Shown here: one piece after another, positions 22,971 to 35,600 of the stretch
Position numbering within the stretch: position 1 is the first letter of the stretch
How the letters are laid out: each line of letters begins with the position of its first letter
Assembly: GCA_028455995.1 (NCBI GenBank)
Contig: JABELC010000007.1
Coordinates: forward strand, 2,102,001-2,166,000
Length of the DNA: 64,000 bases
Source of the DNA: Scleromitrula shiraiana
Taxonomy: Eukaryota > Ascomycota > Leotiomycetes > Helotiales > Sclerotiniaceae
Reading direction: 5' to 3'
The notes under the pieces: model-generated
Told to the model about the DNA's origin: nothing
The model's input: only the letters and a program-made list of their open reading frames with translations
Database searches by the model: none
Position numbers and translations under genes: made by a program

Positions 22971-23562
22971 CCAACTGTCCTATAATATTGACTATTAACG
23001 CCAGGATCTAAAACCCATAATTGTGGCGTTTGTAAAAGTAAGAAAGCCTCATCTTTTGAGGCCGATATTAACCTTTAAAATATAAAAGATAGCCATTAGC
23101 AAGAATCGAACTACTATACCTAACTATCCTATAATATTGACTATTGACGCTAGGATCTAAAACCTATAATTGTGGCGTTTGTAGAAGTAAGAAAGCCTTA
23201 TCTTTTGAGGCCGATATTAACCTTTAAAATATAAAAGATAGCCATTAGCAAGAATCGAACTACTATACCCAACTGTCCTATAATATTGACCATTGACGCC
23301 AGGATCTAAGACCCATAATTGTGGCGTTTGTAAAAGTAAGAAAGCCTCATCCTTTGAGGCCGATATTAACCTTTAAAATATAAAAGATAGCCATTAGCAA
23401 GAATCGAACTACTACACCCAACTGTCCTATAATATTGATCATTAACGCTAGGATCTAAGACCCATAATTGTGGCGTTTGTAAAAGTAAGAAAGCCTCATC
23501 CTTTGAGGCCGATATTAACCTTTAAAATATAAAAGATAATCATTAGCAAGAATCGAACTATA
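22971..23562 (-). repeat. 149-bp tandem array in the leader of copy B
   Basis: Unit starts (CCAACTGTCC or CTAACTATCC) fall at 22971, 23120, 23269 and 23418, a period of 149 bp. Read on the minus strand, each unit contains GTTCGATTC, which fits a tRNA-type B box; a GGCCTCAAAAGATGAGGCTT hairpin; and AACGCCA pairing with TGGCGTT 20 bases later. Copies A and C hold about one unit each. Confidence 0.9.
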
Positions 23563-23665
23563 AGTCTATAAATAGACTTAAATTTTGATTGTCCTATATC
23601 TTCGAAATCAATTCAAGTTGACTGTACTAGATAAACCTTTTGGAGCTTTGTCAAAATATCAGAAA

Positions 23666-24450
23666 AGCTCAATAAGCCAGAAATTTTTTATTTTTTTTAT
23701 TTTTTTTTTCAAAGTTATTTAAATAAATAATTAATTAATATTTTAACTATAAATATAAAAATCATTCATAATAAAACATCGATCACTTTTGAAAATAAAA
23801 ATCATTTAGAAATATAAATATAATAATTATTATAATAATAATCATTTTTAAAAATAAAAATAATTTATATATTATAAAAATCTTATTAATATTATCAATA
23901 AAAATCCAAACCTTTTTTATATATTAATAATTTAAAATCAATAAATCAATAAAATAATTTTTAATTATATTAAATTATTTTCATTGTGATTTTACTATGA
24001 GTAAAATAATACAATATAATATTATGTTTTATTGATATAATTCTTCTTATTATTGATCTATTCATGATATAGATTTATAAATCGTATATATATACGACTG
24101 TGGTCATGTGCTGTCACGTGCTACCATGTGATCTATATCACAACATTAACACTACTTGAAAAGAAAAGAAAGTTAAGTTAAACTTATTATACATTATAGT
24201 ATTATCTTTCTCTATCTTTTTATGAAATAAATGATTAAAAGATTGAAATGTATATGAGTAATATAATTAATAAAGAAAGTGTACGTAGAGTTGTAATAGT
24301 CGTAATCGTCGTTTATTCGTCGTTTATTTTGATAGACGTTGTTTTTGGAGGGGTTATTTTCGTAGTGGTTATTTTTGGACCGGAATAATGATATCCCGGT
24401 TATTTCGATAGACGTTGTTTTTGTATGCGTCATTATTCTCTACATCTCTT
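23666..24450. other. AT-rich sequence with a retroelement-end segment
   Basis: Homopolymer-rich and AT-rich to 24000. The stretch from about 24000 to 24150, with TATACGACTGTG and CTGTCACGTGCTACCATGTG, is shared with 49110-49262 and looks like a piece of LTR. Up to 24450 the sequence has AGACGTTGTTTTTG and GGTTATTTT repeated twice. No gene. Confidence 0.5.
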
Positions 24451-26290
24451 CCGGATTAATTATTTAGACCATTGTATCTTTTGTATTCTTTTTGTTGTAT
24501 TCTTTTTTTCGTAATATTCTAACGTCGTCGTACTACTCGTATAAGTTAACTTATAATAAATGCTGGTTTTTAATTTACTCCGTCGAGCGAGTAAAATGAT
24601 TTATTCGCGTTCAATTCATTTCTTCACATCGATATTGATCTTATTGATATCGATAAGATTCTTAAGAATAATGTAAAACTTCGACTTCATTATTATATTA
24701 ACAAGATTTATATTATTAATTATCTATTTAATCTTTATAATTTCTTTATATTTATATAATTAATAATTAAAGATTAAATCAATTATTAAATATTTTTTTT
24801 AAAAAATATTAAATTTAACTAAATATTTATCAAATAATTTTAAATCTATATAAATTATAAAAAATATAAAATCATTTATATTTTTTTTATTAATCAATTC
24901 ATTTATAATTTTATCGATATTAAATTTGATTATAACAGTAATATCAAATCTATATCTTATTTTATAAAGTTCTAAAACAAAAATATTTTATATAATTCTT
25001 TTATATTTAATAAAAGACTAATAGATAATATTTATATTGTTATTTTTATTAATAAATATTATAACAAAGTCGATTTGAAAAAAGAGATCAATATTATTTA
25101 TAAAGTTTATATTAATAAAATAAATCATTTATAATAATTTTATTTTAAAAAAATATAAAGCTATAATTAAAATTATTAATTTATTATTAAATATATTTAT
25201 TAAAAATATTTATATTGTTTTCAATTAAATTAATAATTTAAACTATATATAATAAATTGAATAATGTTTTTAATTAATAAATGTTTACAATATATATACT
25301 ATAGACTTATTAAACAATATATTACTTTTTTAAAATAATATCTTTGTTGATTTTTATATATAATTTAAAGTTAAGAAAGAAATATTCTATAAAATAGAAT
25401 TCATCACATTATTACTTTTGAATAAATTTAATTATATTATTTTTATTAATTTAAATTAAAACATTACTAAATTTAAAAAGAGAATTAATTATTAGATATT
25501 TTTGTGTTTTTAAGAAATAATATTTTTTCTTGATTTGAACTTTTTCTTTATCTATAAATTATTTATTGATAAAAATAAGAATATTATTGATTTATAATTT
25601 AATTATATCTAGTTCTGTATTTTTATTAATATAGAATAAATAATTATTAGATAAAAAAAGAATTATTTTAAAAGCTTTTATATAATGATTATAATATATA
25701 AAATATTAATAGTTTCTAGATTTTGCGATATTATAAAATAAATGTATAATTTTAAAAATTATATTTGATAAAAAACTTATTTTTAATAAAAATTTGATAT
25801 AGAATATATAAAGTAAGAATATTTTTAATTAAATATATATTTACAATATATCGCAAAAATATAATTATATATATTAATATATATTCTATAAAGTTATAAA
25901 ATAAAGTATAATTTTATAATTGATTTATTAAATAATAAAGAATTTTATCAAAATTATTTTTTTATCTTTATTATTATAACTTTGAATTATTAATTTAGAT
26001 TTTTCAAATACTTTTAATATATCTTGATTTTTGATGATATAGATAAATTTATTATAGAAAATTTGGATGTTTTTTAATATATCGACTTTTTAAATAACTT
26101 TAAATATATTTTTTTAATAAATTTTTTTTTACAAGATAAATGAAATTGATTTATGATTAATAAAAGATTTATAGTAATATATATATTAAAGATATTTTTA
26201 ATAATATAATTATTGTTATTATTATCATTAAAATATATTTGTTTTTGCTTTGGAATTCGTTTTTGTTAAGGAAGTTCGATTATTAATTTT
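24450..26290 (-). mobile_element. RIP-degraded Ty1/copia-like pol remnant
   Basis: On the minus strand, at about 25540-25720, a decayed reading shows YYNHYIKAFK, YLFYINKN and then an ILIF core. These fit the reverse-transcriptase C-terminal segment of fungal copia elements. Stops are numerous and most Trp, Gln and Arg codons have been lost, as expected from C-to-T and G-to-A change. A parallel copy of the same segment lies at 43.9-45.0 kb. Borders are approximate. Confidence 0.55.
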
Positions 26291-26351
26291 AAATATGAGA
26301 TTGAAATAAAAGTTAAGGCTTTTCGTTTAATATGTGGGTATTTTTTCTGAG

Positions 26352-28030
26352 TGTCTGTACAGTCAACACGTGACCTTATGTCACGTGTCCGTTGAGGAGA
26401 TATATACTCTCGACGGTGTACAACACTCTTTTTGATCTTTTTAAATATAATAATATAATTTAGAGAATACTCTATATTGTATAGTTCTATGTCTCTAGAA
26501 TCATATAAATATTAATTAGTGTGCGCATTATAAATTAAGACTTTTATTTTATATATAATATTAATTTTAATAAATTCTAAATATTTTTATTTATTATTAA
26601 CAAAAAACTCTTTATAATCTTATTTAATAAAAGAATTTATAAATTATTTAATTTTTAATAAAAAAAAGAATTAAACTTTATAATATTTAAATATATATTA
26701 TAAAAAAAATAGTTTTTAATTTTAATTTAAATATTATAAAATTTAAATGTTTATTATAAACAAAATAGTTTTTAAATCAATTTTAAAATTATAAAATCTA
26801 AATGTTTATTAAAAATAGAATAATGATAAAAATATAAATTATATTATATTATTTAAATATATATTATATTATTTAAAAAAGAATTTTAATAAATAAAAAT
26901 ATTAATAATAATAATTATTTTATTATAATTATAAAGATGATAATAAAATTATTTATATAAAAACTTTTATTCAAAAACTTTTATTAAAATCTTTAATAAT
27001 CTCTATTTTTATATTTTTATATTTTTTTGTTATTACTTTATTTATCTTTGTATTTTATAATGAATTTCTTTATTATATATTCACTTTATAAATTAAAATG
27101 ATTATATTTAACTTGAAAACTTTATTAAAAACTTTTTTAATTTGATATTAAATTTAATTTATAAATCAAGATGATTAGATTTATCTGTATAGTCAAACAC
27201 GTGACCTTACGTCATATGCTCGTTGAGGAGATATATACTCTCGATAGTGTATAATATTCTTTTTGAACTTTTTGAATATATTAATATAAATAAAAGATTA
27301 TCTATATTATATAATTTTATATTTCTAGAGTTATATAAATATTAATTAATATATATATTAGAAATTAAGATTTTTATTTTATATATAATATTAATTTTAC
27401 AAAATTTTAAATATTTTTATTTATTATTAATAGAAAATCTTTTATAATTTTTGATAATGAAAAGTTTTATAGATTATTTAATTTTTAATAAAAAAAAGAA
27501 TTGAGTTTTATGATATTTAAATGTTTATTATAGAAAGAGTAATTTTAATTTTAGTTTAGATATTATAAAATTTGAATATTTATTATAAATTAAATAGTTT
27601 TCAAATTGATTTTAAAATTATAAAATTTGAATATTTATTGTAAATAAAGTAATAATAAAAATATAAATTATATTATATTGTTTAAATCTATATTATATTA
27701 TTTAAAAAAATATTTTAATAAATAAAAATATTAATTATAATAATTATTTTATTATAATTATAGAGATAATAATAAAGTTATTTATATAAGAATTTTTATT
27801 TAGAAATTTTTATAGAAACTTTTAATAATTTCTTTTTTATATTTTTAAATTCTTTTATTATTACTTTATTTTTATTTTATTTTATAATGAATTTATTTAT
27901 TATACATTTATTTTATAAATTGAAATGTTTATATTTGATTTAAAAACTTTATTAGAATAAGTTTTGATTTAATATTAGATTTATTTTATAAATTAAAGTA
28001 ATTATATTTAATTTAAAGTTTTATTAGATT
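26352..28030 (+). repeat. Two tandem ~830-bp LTR-plus-body units
   Basis: The LTR-like start TCTGTACAGTCAACACGTG at about 26352 recurs as TCTGTATAGTCAAACACGTG at about 27183, and the following 650 bp is also duplicated in degraded form (for example TTTTTAATAAAAAAAAGAAT in both). The LTR segment corresponds to the solo LTR at 28936-29096. This is a tandem duplication of an already AT-rich retroelement piece, or two 5' ends of the same family. Confidence 0.6.
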
Positions 28031-28935
28031 AAATTTTTGATTTGATATTAGATATTTATTTAATAATAATAATAAAAAAATTAAATAAAAATAAATTTAA
28101 TAATAATTATTATATTGTTTAATAATTAGATATAAAGTATTATTAGAAATATCTTTTTATTTTATATTATAATATTATAAGTAATATAGTGAATAGAAGT
28201 AGTATAGAGAAAGAAAGAAGATTAAAAAGTATAAGTATAAGTATAAGTTTTAGATAATTATGAGGAGAAAGTAATTTATTAAGTATGAGTATTTAAGATT
28301 TAGGATTATTATTAATATTTTAATGATTAAAATAAATTTTTAGTTAAATTAAAAAATTTTAATTAATATTAAAGATATTATTAAAAATTTTTAATAAAAG
28401 TTTAATATGTATAAATTTATTATAAAAATCATATTAATAAAAAATATTTAAATAAATATAAATTTTGATATTATAAATATAGATAAAAATTTTTTTATTT
28501 AAAAATATAGTAAATAATATTTTTAAAGAGTTTATATTTGATTTTAAAAAAAACAATAATAAAGAGATAATAATGTATATAATTTTAAATATAATTAAAA
28601 TTTTCAATTTAGATAGAATAAAGAGTATTAAAAAGATTTATTTAATAAATGATTTTTAAATAATTGAGATTTTATTAATAGATATAAGGGATATAATATA
28701 GAAGATTTAGATATAATAAATTATTATTTGAAATATAAATTTAATAAATATATAATTAAGAATTTAAAAATCTTTGTTAATATAGATTTATAGGTGAATT
28801 TTAAGGGAATATTCGAAAATATAAGAATAAAAATATTTTAAATATTGAATAAAGAATATTTAATAGTAATAAAAAAAATATTATAAAAAAATAATATTTA
28901 TATTAATATATTTATATTAATAATTTGTATATTAT
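28031..28935. other. AT-rich sequence, no feature recognised
   Basis: Dense A/T with scattered purine-rich stretches (28190-28260). No frame or repeat could be assigned. Confidence 0.5.
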
Positions 28936-29096
28936 TGTTTGTATGACTCCGGGGGTATGGAACTATACAATTACGAGTATCTTCTGTATTGTATTAATAT
29001 GTTCAAGGAGTTCAAGAAGGGTGTTGTACGCCGTCGAGAGTATATATCTCCTCAACGGACACGTGACGTAAGGTCACGTGTTTGACTATACAGACA
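28936..29096 (-). mobile_element. Solo LTR with 5-bp target duplication
   Basis: 161 bp that, on the minus strand, begin TGTCTGTATAGTC and end with GTCATACAAACA, a canonical TG...CA pair. ATTAT flanks it directly on both sides (28931-28935 and 29097-29101). It has far more G and C than its surroundings and keeps intact CACGTGAC/GTCACGTG palindromes, so it has largely escaped the decay of its relatives at 26.35 and 27.18 kb. Confidence 0.85.
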
Positions 29097-31927
29097 ATTA
29101 TAAAATATAATATATATAAGATTATATTTTAAATAAATTAAGGTTTATTTAAAAAAGATTAATAAAAATCGATTAATAAAATTTAGATTTAATAATATAA
29201 AGATAATAATAAAAGACTTAGAATAGAAATAAGATTAAAAATAAAGTATAAGAAAACGAGTTGAAAAAGAAAAGTGGATTAAATAAAATATTTTAATTAT
29301 ATAAATAGTAATTAATTTTTTAAGGCATTTTAATAAATTATTAAAGAATATTTAGTTTATAATAGAAATCGATTTTGAATATTTATTTAGAATTATTTTA
29401 ATAATAATGATATATAATCTAATAGATTATATTATTTAATATATAATTTTATTTAATAATTATATGTTATATAATGATTAAAATTATTAACATAAAAATA
29501 ATTATAATAAAAATCATTAGAATCAAAATAATTATATATTTTAATTTAATTAAAGTTATTTTAGTTAAAATCAATTTAATCAAAATCAATTTAATTAAAA
29601 TCATTATAATATAAATGATTATAATAAAAATTATTATAATTAAAATAATTATATATTTTAATTTGATCAGATTTAATTTGATTAAATTCAATTTGATTGA
29701 AATCAATTTAATTAAAATTATTATATATTTTAAAATGATCAAAATGATTATAGTTAAAATAATCATGATTTTTAATATAAATAAAATTAGAAAAAAGATC
29801 AAAAAGATAAAAAAGTATATATATATAAAAACGAGTATATAGATTTAAAATATCATTAAAAAAATTATTAATATTATATATTAAAAGTTTAATATCAAAT
29901 TAATTTAAATAAGATATATAATGATATAATAAAACTTAATAATAAAAATAATAATTTTAATTATAAATTAATTATATATATATTAATTTTATAATATATA
30001 AATATTTTAAATAAATTTATAGTAATAACATTTTTAATTATATTTAAAAACAAAATGCTTAAATATTATATATTAAATCTAATTATATTTTTATAAAAAA
30101 TAAAGAGTTTAATTATAAAATTTAAAATACGTTTTAAAAAAAAACTATATTATTATAATATAATAAATAAATAAATACAATTAATAATAAAGAATATTAT
30201 AAATAAAAATTAAAAGAAAAAATTTGAATAATATTTAAAATTGTTTTTTATAGAAATAAAATAATTATATAAAATTTTATTAGACGATATAAAAAGTTAA
30301 TTATATTTATATAAAAAAATAATTTTATTATATTAATAAATTAGATAATATATTTAAATATATTATTAATTAATTATAAATATTTTTAATTTTATTTAAA
30401 AGATCAAAGGAATAATTTAGATTTACAATGAATTATAAAATAATAATATTGATATATATTATATTAAAAAAAGATTTATAGATAATTTATAAAATTAAGC
30501 TAGAAGTTTTAATTATAGCAAATATAATAAAGCAAATAATTATAATAATTAAAAAAAATATAATAATTATTAAAATCAATTTGAATTATAATTTAATATT
30601 TAAAATCAATATAATAAAGATAATTTTAAATTAAACTATAAAAAATGATATTAAATGTATAAAAAGAAAAACATATTTTTTTATAAATTATTTAAAATTA
30701 AATTAAAAAAAAATTTAAAAGAAATATAAAGAAAAAGTCGTTAAAGATAATGATAATTATATATATAAACAATTTTTGATATATTATAAAAAAAAACAAG
30801 AAATAAAGAAGAAGGATATTAAAGAGATTTATAAAGTATTTTATATAAAGATAGGATATTTAAATAAAATTATATTAAAGATATATTATATATTAAATAA
30901 TTTAATTAATAATTTATAAATAATTGTTAAATTTATAAAAAGAGTATTTAAATAAATATTTATATATAAAAGAGTATTTAAAAATGATTAAATTAATGGA
31001 AATATAATGTTAAAGTAAATTATATATGATTTTAAAATATTTTTTATAAATAATAAATATGATTTTAATGAGTTTTAAAGCGTTATAATTAATATAGAAA
31101 TAATGATAGTATTAATTATTAATAAATAATAGTTTGAAATATTGTAGAAATTAATTGATTCAATTATTAATTATAATAAAGTAAAAATTATGAAAATTAT
31201 ATTTAGAAAAAAAGATATTAAAGAATGTATTGGATTATGTAAAATCAAATTATTGATTAAACAAATTAAAATTTATATTATTTATATAAATATATTGTTT
31301 TTACTTTATTTAGTAAATATAAATAAATTCAATATATTCTTTAATAATATTAAAAATTAAGTTATTTATAATAAAATTAATAAACATTTTTTTATTATAT
31401 AAAAGTATAATTATGATTTTTTATTATAAAAATATAATTATAATATATTTATATAATTAATAATTTTAAATAGTATTTATTATTTTATAAACATAGAATT
31501 ATAATATTTATATAAATATTTTAATCATTTAGTTGTTTATAGATTATATAATATATTTAAATAAATTAATTATAATAATATAAATAAAAGCGAAATCGAT
31601 AAAGTAATCAAATATTATAATTAATATTAAATATATAACAAATTATTAAAAAAATTCAAATTCAAAATTAATAATAATAAAAATGATAATATTTAGTTTA
31701 ATTATATAATTATAATTGATATTATATATATTAATAAAAAAATGATATTATATATATTTGATAAAGTAATAAAATATTAAATAATAATATTTTTAAAGAA
31801 TTTATTAATAAAATATATTTAAAATATAATTTGATTGAAATAAATCAATATTTATAAAAAAATTTTAAATTATATTATTATTAATATAAATATACAATTT
31901 ATTATAAAGGAATTTAATAAGTATATA
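29097..31927. other. AT-rich sequence with palindromic repeats and unclassified retroelement remains
   Basis: At 29470-29780 short ATTAAAATCA / TGATTATAAT words repeat in both orientations and could form long hairpins; the open frames there are low-complexity artefacts. From 30400 to 31000 a purine-rich plus-strand stretch may be a decayed gag region. I could not assign it. Confidence 0.4.
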
Positions 31928-32485
31928 CTCGATCAAATTAAAATTGAAGCACGCGCAAAATAAGCGAATCGCTTTAAAATCGACGATTTTGTACAAAGCA
32001 TCTCTTGCGCCGATGTAAATAAATCAATTAATTATTTATAGAATTATTTAAAATATTAAATATAGAGTATTTTTATATTAAAATATTTACTATTAAAATT
32101 TAAAGATTAAAGAATGATTTAAAAATTTATAATATTTATTTAAATATAAAGTAAAAATTATATAAAAATATTATAATTTTAAGTTGATTTAAATCGAGTA
32201 AATTACTATATTAGAAAATAGTGAAGATATATATGAATATATAAAAGAAAAACTTTTATTGAATATAAATATTATATATTAAAATATAATATAATAATCT
32301 TGAAAAGTCGAAGTTTTAAAAGTATTTTTAATTTTTTAAAATCTTTAAAAATCTTAATAATTCATTTAAATCAAAATTATATTAAATAATATTTTAATAT
32401 AATAATTATAAGAATATAAATTATCATATATAAAAATTTGAAATGATTTTAATGATTTTTAAAAATCGAAGTTATAGTAGTGCTT

Positions 32486-32615
32486 TGTCACGGTTCTAAG
32501 GTTCTGTACAAGTGTGGCCTCAGGCCACAAGGCCAAAACCACTTCTATATAGTCGGTTTTCTTTAGTTAGCTTAGATTTAGTTCTTTATAAATCAACAAT
32601 TTTACTATTTTAATA
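32486..32615 (+). repeat. 5' LTR of the Ty3-type element
   Basis: Begins TGTCACGG and keeps a GC-rich first part with a perfect TGTGGCCTCAGGCCACA palindrome. Its end is decayed, TTTTAATA where the other LTR has CCTTGACA. Confidence 0.85.
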
Positions 32616-35600
32616 GTTTGATTTATCTTTTTTTATATAAAACTTTTTTTGTTTTAAGCATATGATTTTTATAATTATTCTAGTTTTTTTAGTTATTTAA
32701 TTTCTATATTTCTTGATATATTGAAGTTGCAAGAATTTGTCTTTTATTTATTTGTTTATTTATATAATTAAGCGCAATTTTAAATTAAAAGAAAATTTTT
32801 TTTTTTTATTTGTTTGCATTTTTTATTTTATAGAATATTTATCTAGAGATAGTCTTTGTAGCTCATTTCTTACAACTTATTTTTTGTATTTAAATATCAA
32901 ATTTGTCTTTTTGTCTCTTTATCTCTTTGTTTTTTTGTCTTTTTATCCCTTTATTCCCTTATTTTCGCTATTATCATTATATATAATTTATATAATATTA
33001 GTAATTTATCGACTATTTTTGATAAAAAGCAATTTTTAAAAGTAATAATTATTTTATATAGTTTCAAGAAGGTATTTTAGTTTTTTGATATTAAAAAACT
33101 TTATTATTAGAAGATTGTTAAAGTTTTTACTATTATTAATAATAATAAATAGTTTTTTTTTAATATTTTTTTTATTATTTTTTATAATTAAAATATAATT
33201 TATTTTAAAACTAATTAATAATTTATAGCTTTATAAAAGAATAATCAAAAATTAAATAATAAATTTATTAAAGTTTAATAAAATTTTAATATAATTTTTT
33301 AATTCATTTTAGGCTTTTGCAACATTTTTTTTTTTGATTTCAAATTTGGAAAGATTTTTTAATAATAAAAAAGATAAAGATATTAAATTTATTATATAGA
33401 AAATCTTTTATAATTCTTTTCATTTTAAATTTATTATTAATATTTTCTATTTCTATTTTGAAATAATCAAAATCTTTTATATAATTTTTTTTTTTAATAA
33501 TATAATGTTTATTCTTTTTTGATTTATTTATTAAATTGTTTATAAATATTTTATTAATTTTATTTAATAACTTTAATAAATGATAATTGTGATATTTAAA
33601 GTTTTTTCTATATTTTTTAATATTATAAATAATTGATAAATTATTTTTATTAAATTATATAAATTAGTTATGAATAATTTGATTTAGCTAAATTTTTATA
33701 TTAAATTCATCTTTTATATTATTGAATTTGATTATAATAATAATATTAAAATTGATTTATTTAAAAAAAAGATTAATGATAATTTAAAGGATTTTTTTTG
33801 AAGTAATATTTTTGCTTTAATGGACGATGATTTAAAAAGATAAGTAGCTTTTTTTAATAAATTTTAGAAAAATAAGCTCATTTTTGTGTGAAAAAATAAA
33901 TTTATTCTATATTTTAAAATTGTTAGTGTAGTTTTTTTTAAATAAATTTTTAAAGCTTTAATAATGAGTTAAAGCTATAATAATCTAATAAATCTTTTTT
34001 AAATCAAATTTATAAAAAAGAAAAAACTATATTACTATATTAAAAACAAATATATATATTATGGTAAAGATGGTTATTATATAAAAGAATGCTTAATTAA
34101 AATCATTAATAGAGATCACGGGATTAATTAGATTAATTTAAAGTATTTATATAATATATTTAATATTACTATTTATAATTAAGATAATGGTTTTGAGTTT
34201 GGATGAGGATATAGAGGATATTAATTTGAATATTATTAGATAGGTAATATCGCTTTCTCCAACTTTTATTAAATACTTACAGTTTTTATCTTACTTATTG
34301 TAATATTAATCCTATTTGTAGGCTATATTTTAGGAAAGATTAAGGAGGCAGGAAAAAAAGCATTTTTAATATAAATTAATATTAAAAGTCTTTATTTAAT
34401 TTAAATATATTAATTTATTTTATAAATAATCTAAAAAATATTTTAAATTTAGGGTTAAATATTCTAGGATTTTTTATATATAGTGTTTTGTTATTAAATA
34501 GTTTATTTAATTTATTATTTTATAGTTTTATAAAATTAAATCAAAATTATATATATTATACTTTTTTTTTTAATTTTAAATACTTTATAAAAACTTTTAT
34601 TAATATTTTAATTATATATTATAATAATTAATATATTTTTGATTTTTTTAAATCCTAATATCTTTTACTAAATAATAATAAAGAATCTTTTTTTAAAAAT
34701 ATAATCTAAATTATTGTTCCTCATTTTATTATTAAGATATCTAAAAGATTTCATTTTAAGTTTATTTTATTTTTTTTTATAAGATTTAATATTAATATTA
34801 TTTTGGGTATACTATAACTATAATTATATAATTTATATATATATTATATTAATAATAGTCTAATATTCAATTTTTTTTTGTATTTATAATATTGTTTATC
34901 TTTTATTTTGTTATTATATATATTAAGGGTTTCGAAAAAAGTTTTAGTCTTTTTTCTTTAAATTTTAATAATTTTATTTTGTTTATATAAGATTAACATA
35001 ATTTTTAATATTAGAATAATTATAATCAAATTTGTGTTTATAATAAAAAATATTATAAATAAAGATTTTCTTTATTTATCATTAAAAATAAAAAATGGTA
35101 TATTTGAGGATTTAAGCTTAAATAACGAAATTTCAAATAATAAAAATTTAAATAATAAAAATAAAAACAATAATCCAATCCCTAAAATTGATATTATAAA
35201 AAATCTTAATAAAAATAAGTCTATAGTTTATTTGCTATAATCTAAATTTATCAAGATTATAGTTAGTTAGCGACATATAATAATACCTTGTTTTTTGCAA
35301 AGTATTATGAATAGATTATTTATTATCCTTATTTTTAAAAAAGCGATTGCTTTTAATAAGCCGATTAAGATGTATGTTTTATTAACTCCCTTAATATCGT
35401 TTTATTATTAATAGAAAGACGTTCGAGTGGAGTGATCTATATTAAATCATTTATTAAATAACATTTATATAAATTGGGAAGCTATTACTGTAAATTTATA
35501 TTAAAGTGTTTTAAAAAATATTATTTTTTATAAAAATACTAAAACTCAATTAGACTTTAAATTATATAAATTTTTAGATAATTATTTCCAAATTTTTGAT

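Larger units (their letters stand above)
20622..23665 (-). repeat. Gene-bearing repeat, copy B
   Basis: Minus-strand copy of the repeat seen at 836-3147 and 49265-51395. It is the longest copy because its leader contains a four-unit 149-bp tandem array. Its right end, with CTTTTGGAGCTTTGTCAAAA, is shared with copy C but not with A. The left end (TATAATAAAATTAATAA) is shared with C. Confidence 0.8.

Noticed and set aside
22971..23562. CRISPR-like array
   Set aside because: The whole 149-bp unit repeats with no distinct spacers, and the genome is eukaryotic.
29467..29842. Overlapping open frames of Ile/Lys/Leu on both strands
   Set aside because: Low-complexity AT palindromes with no coding character.
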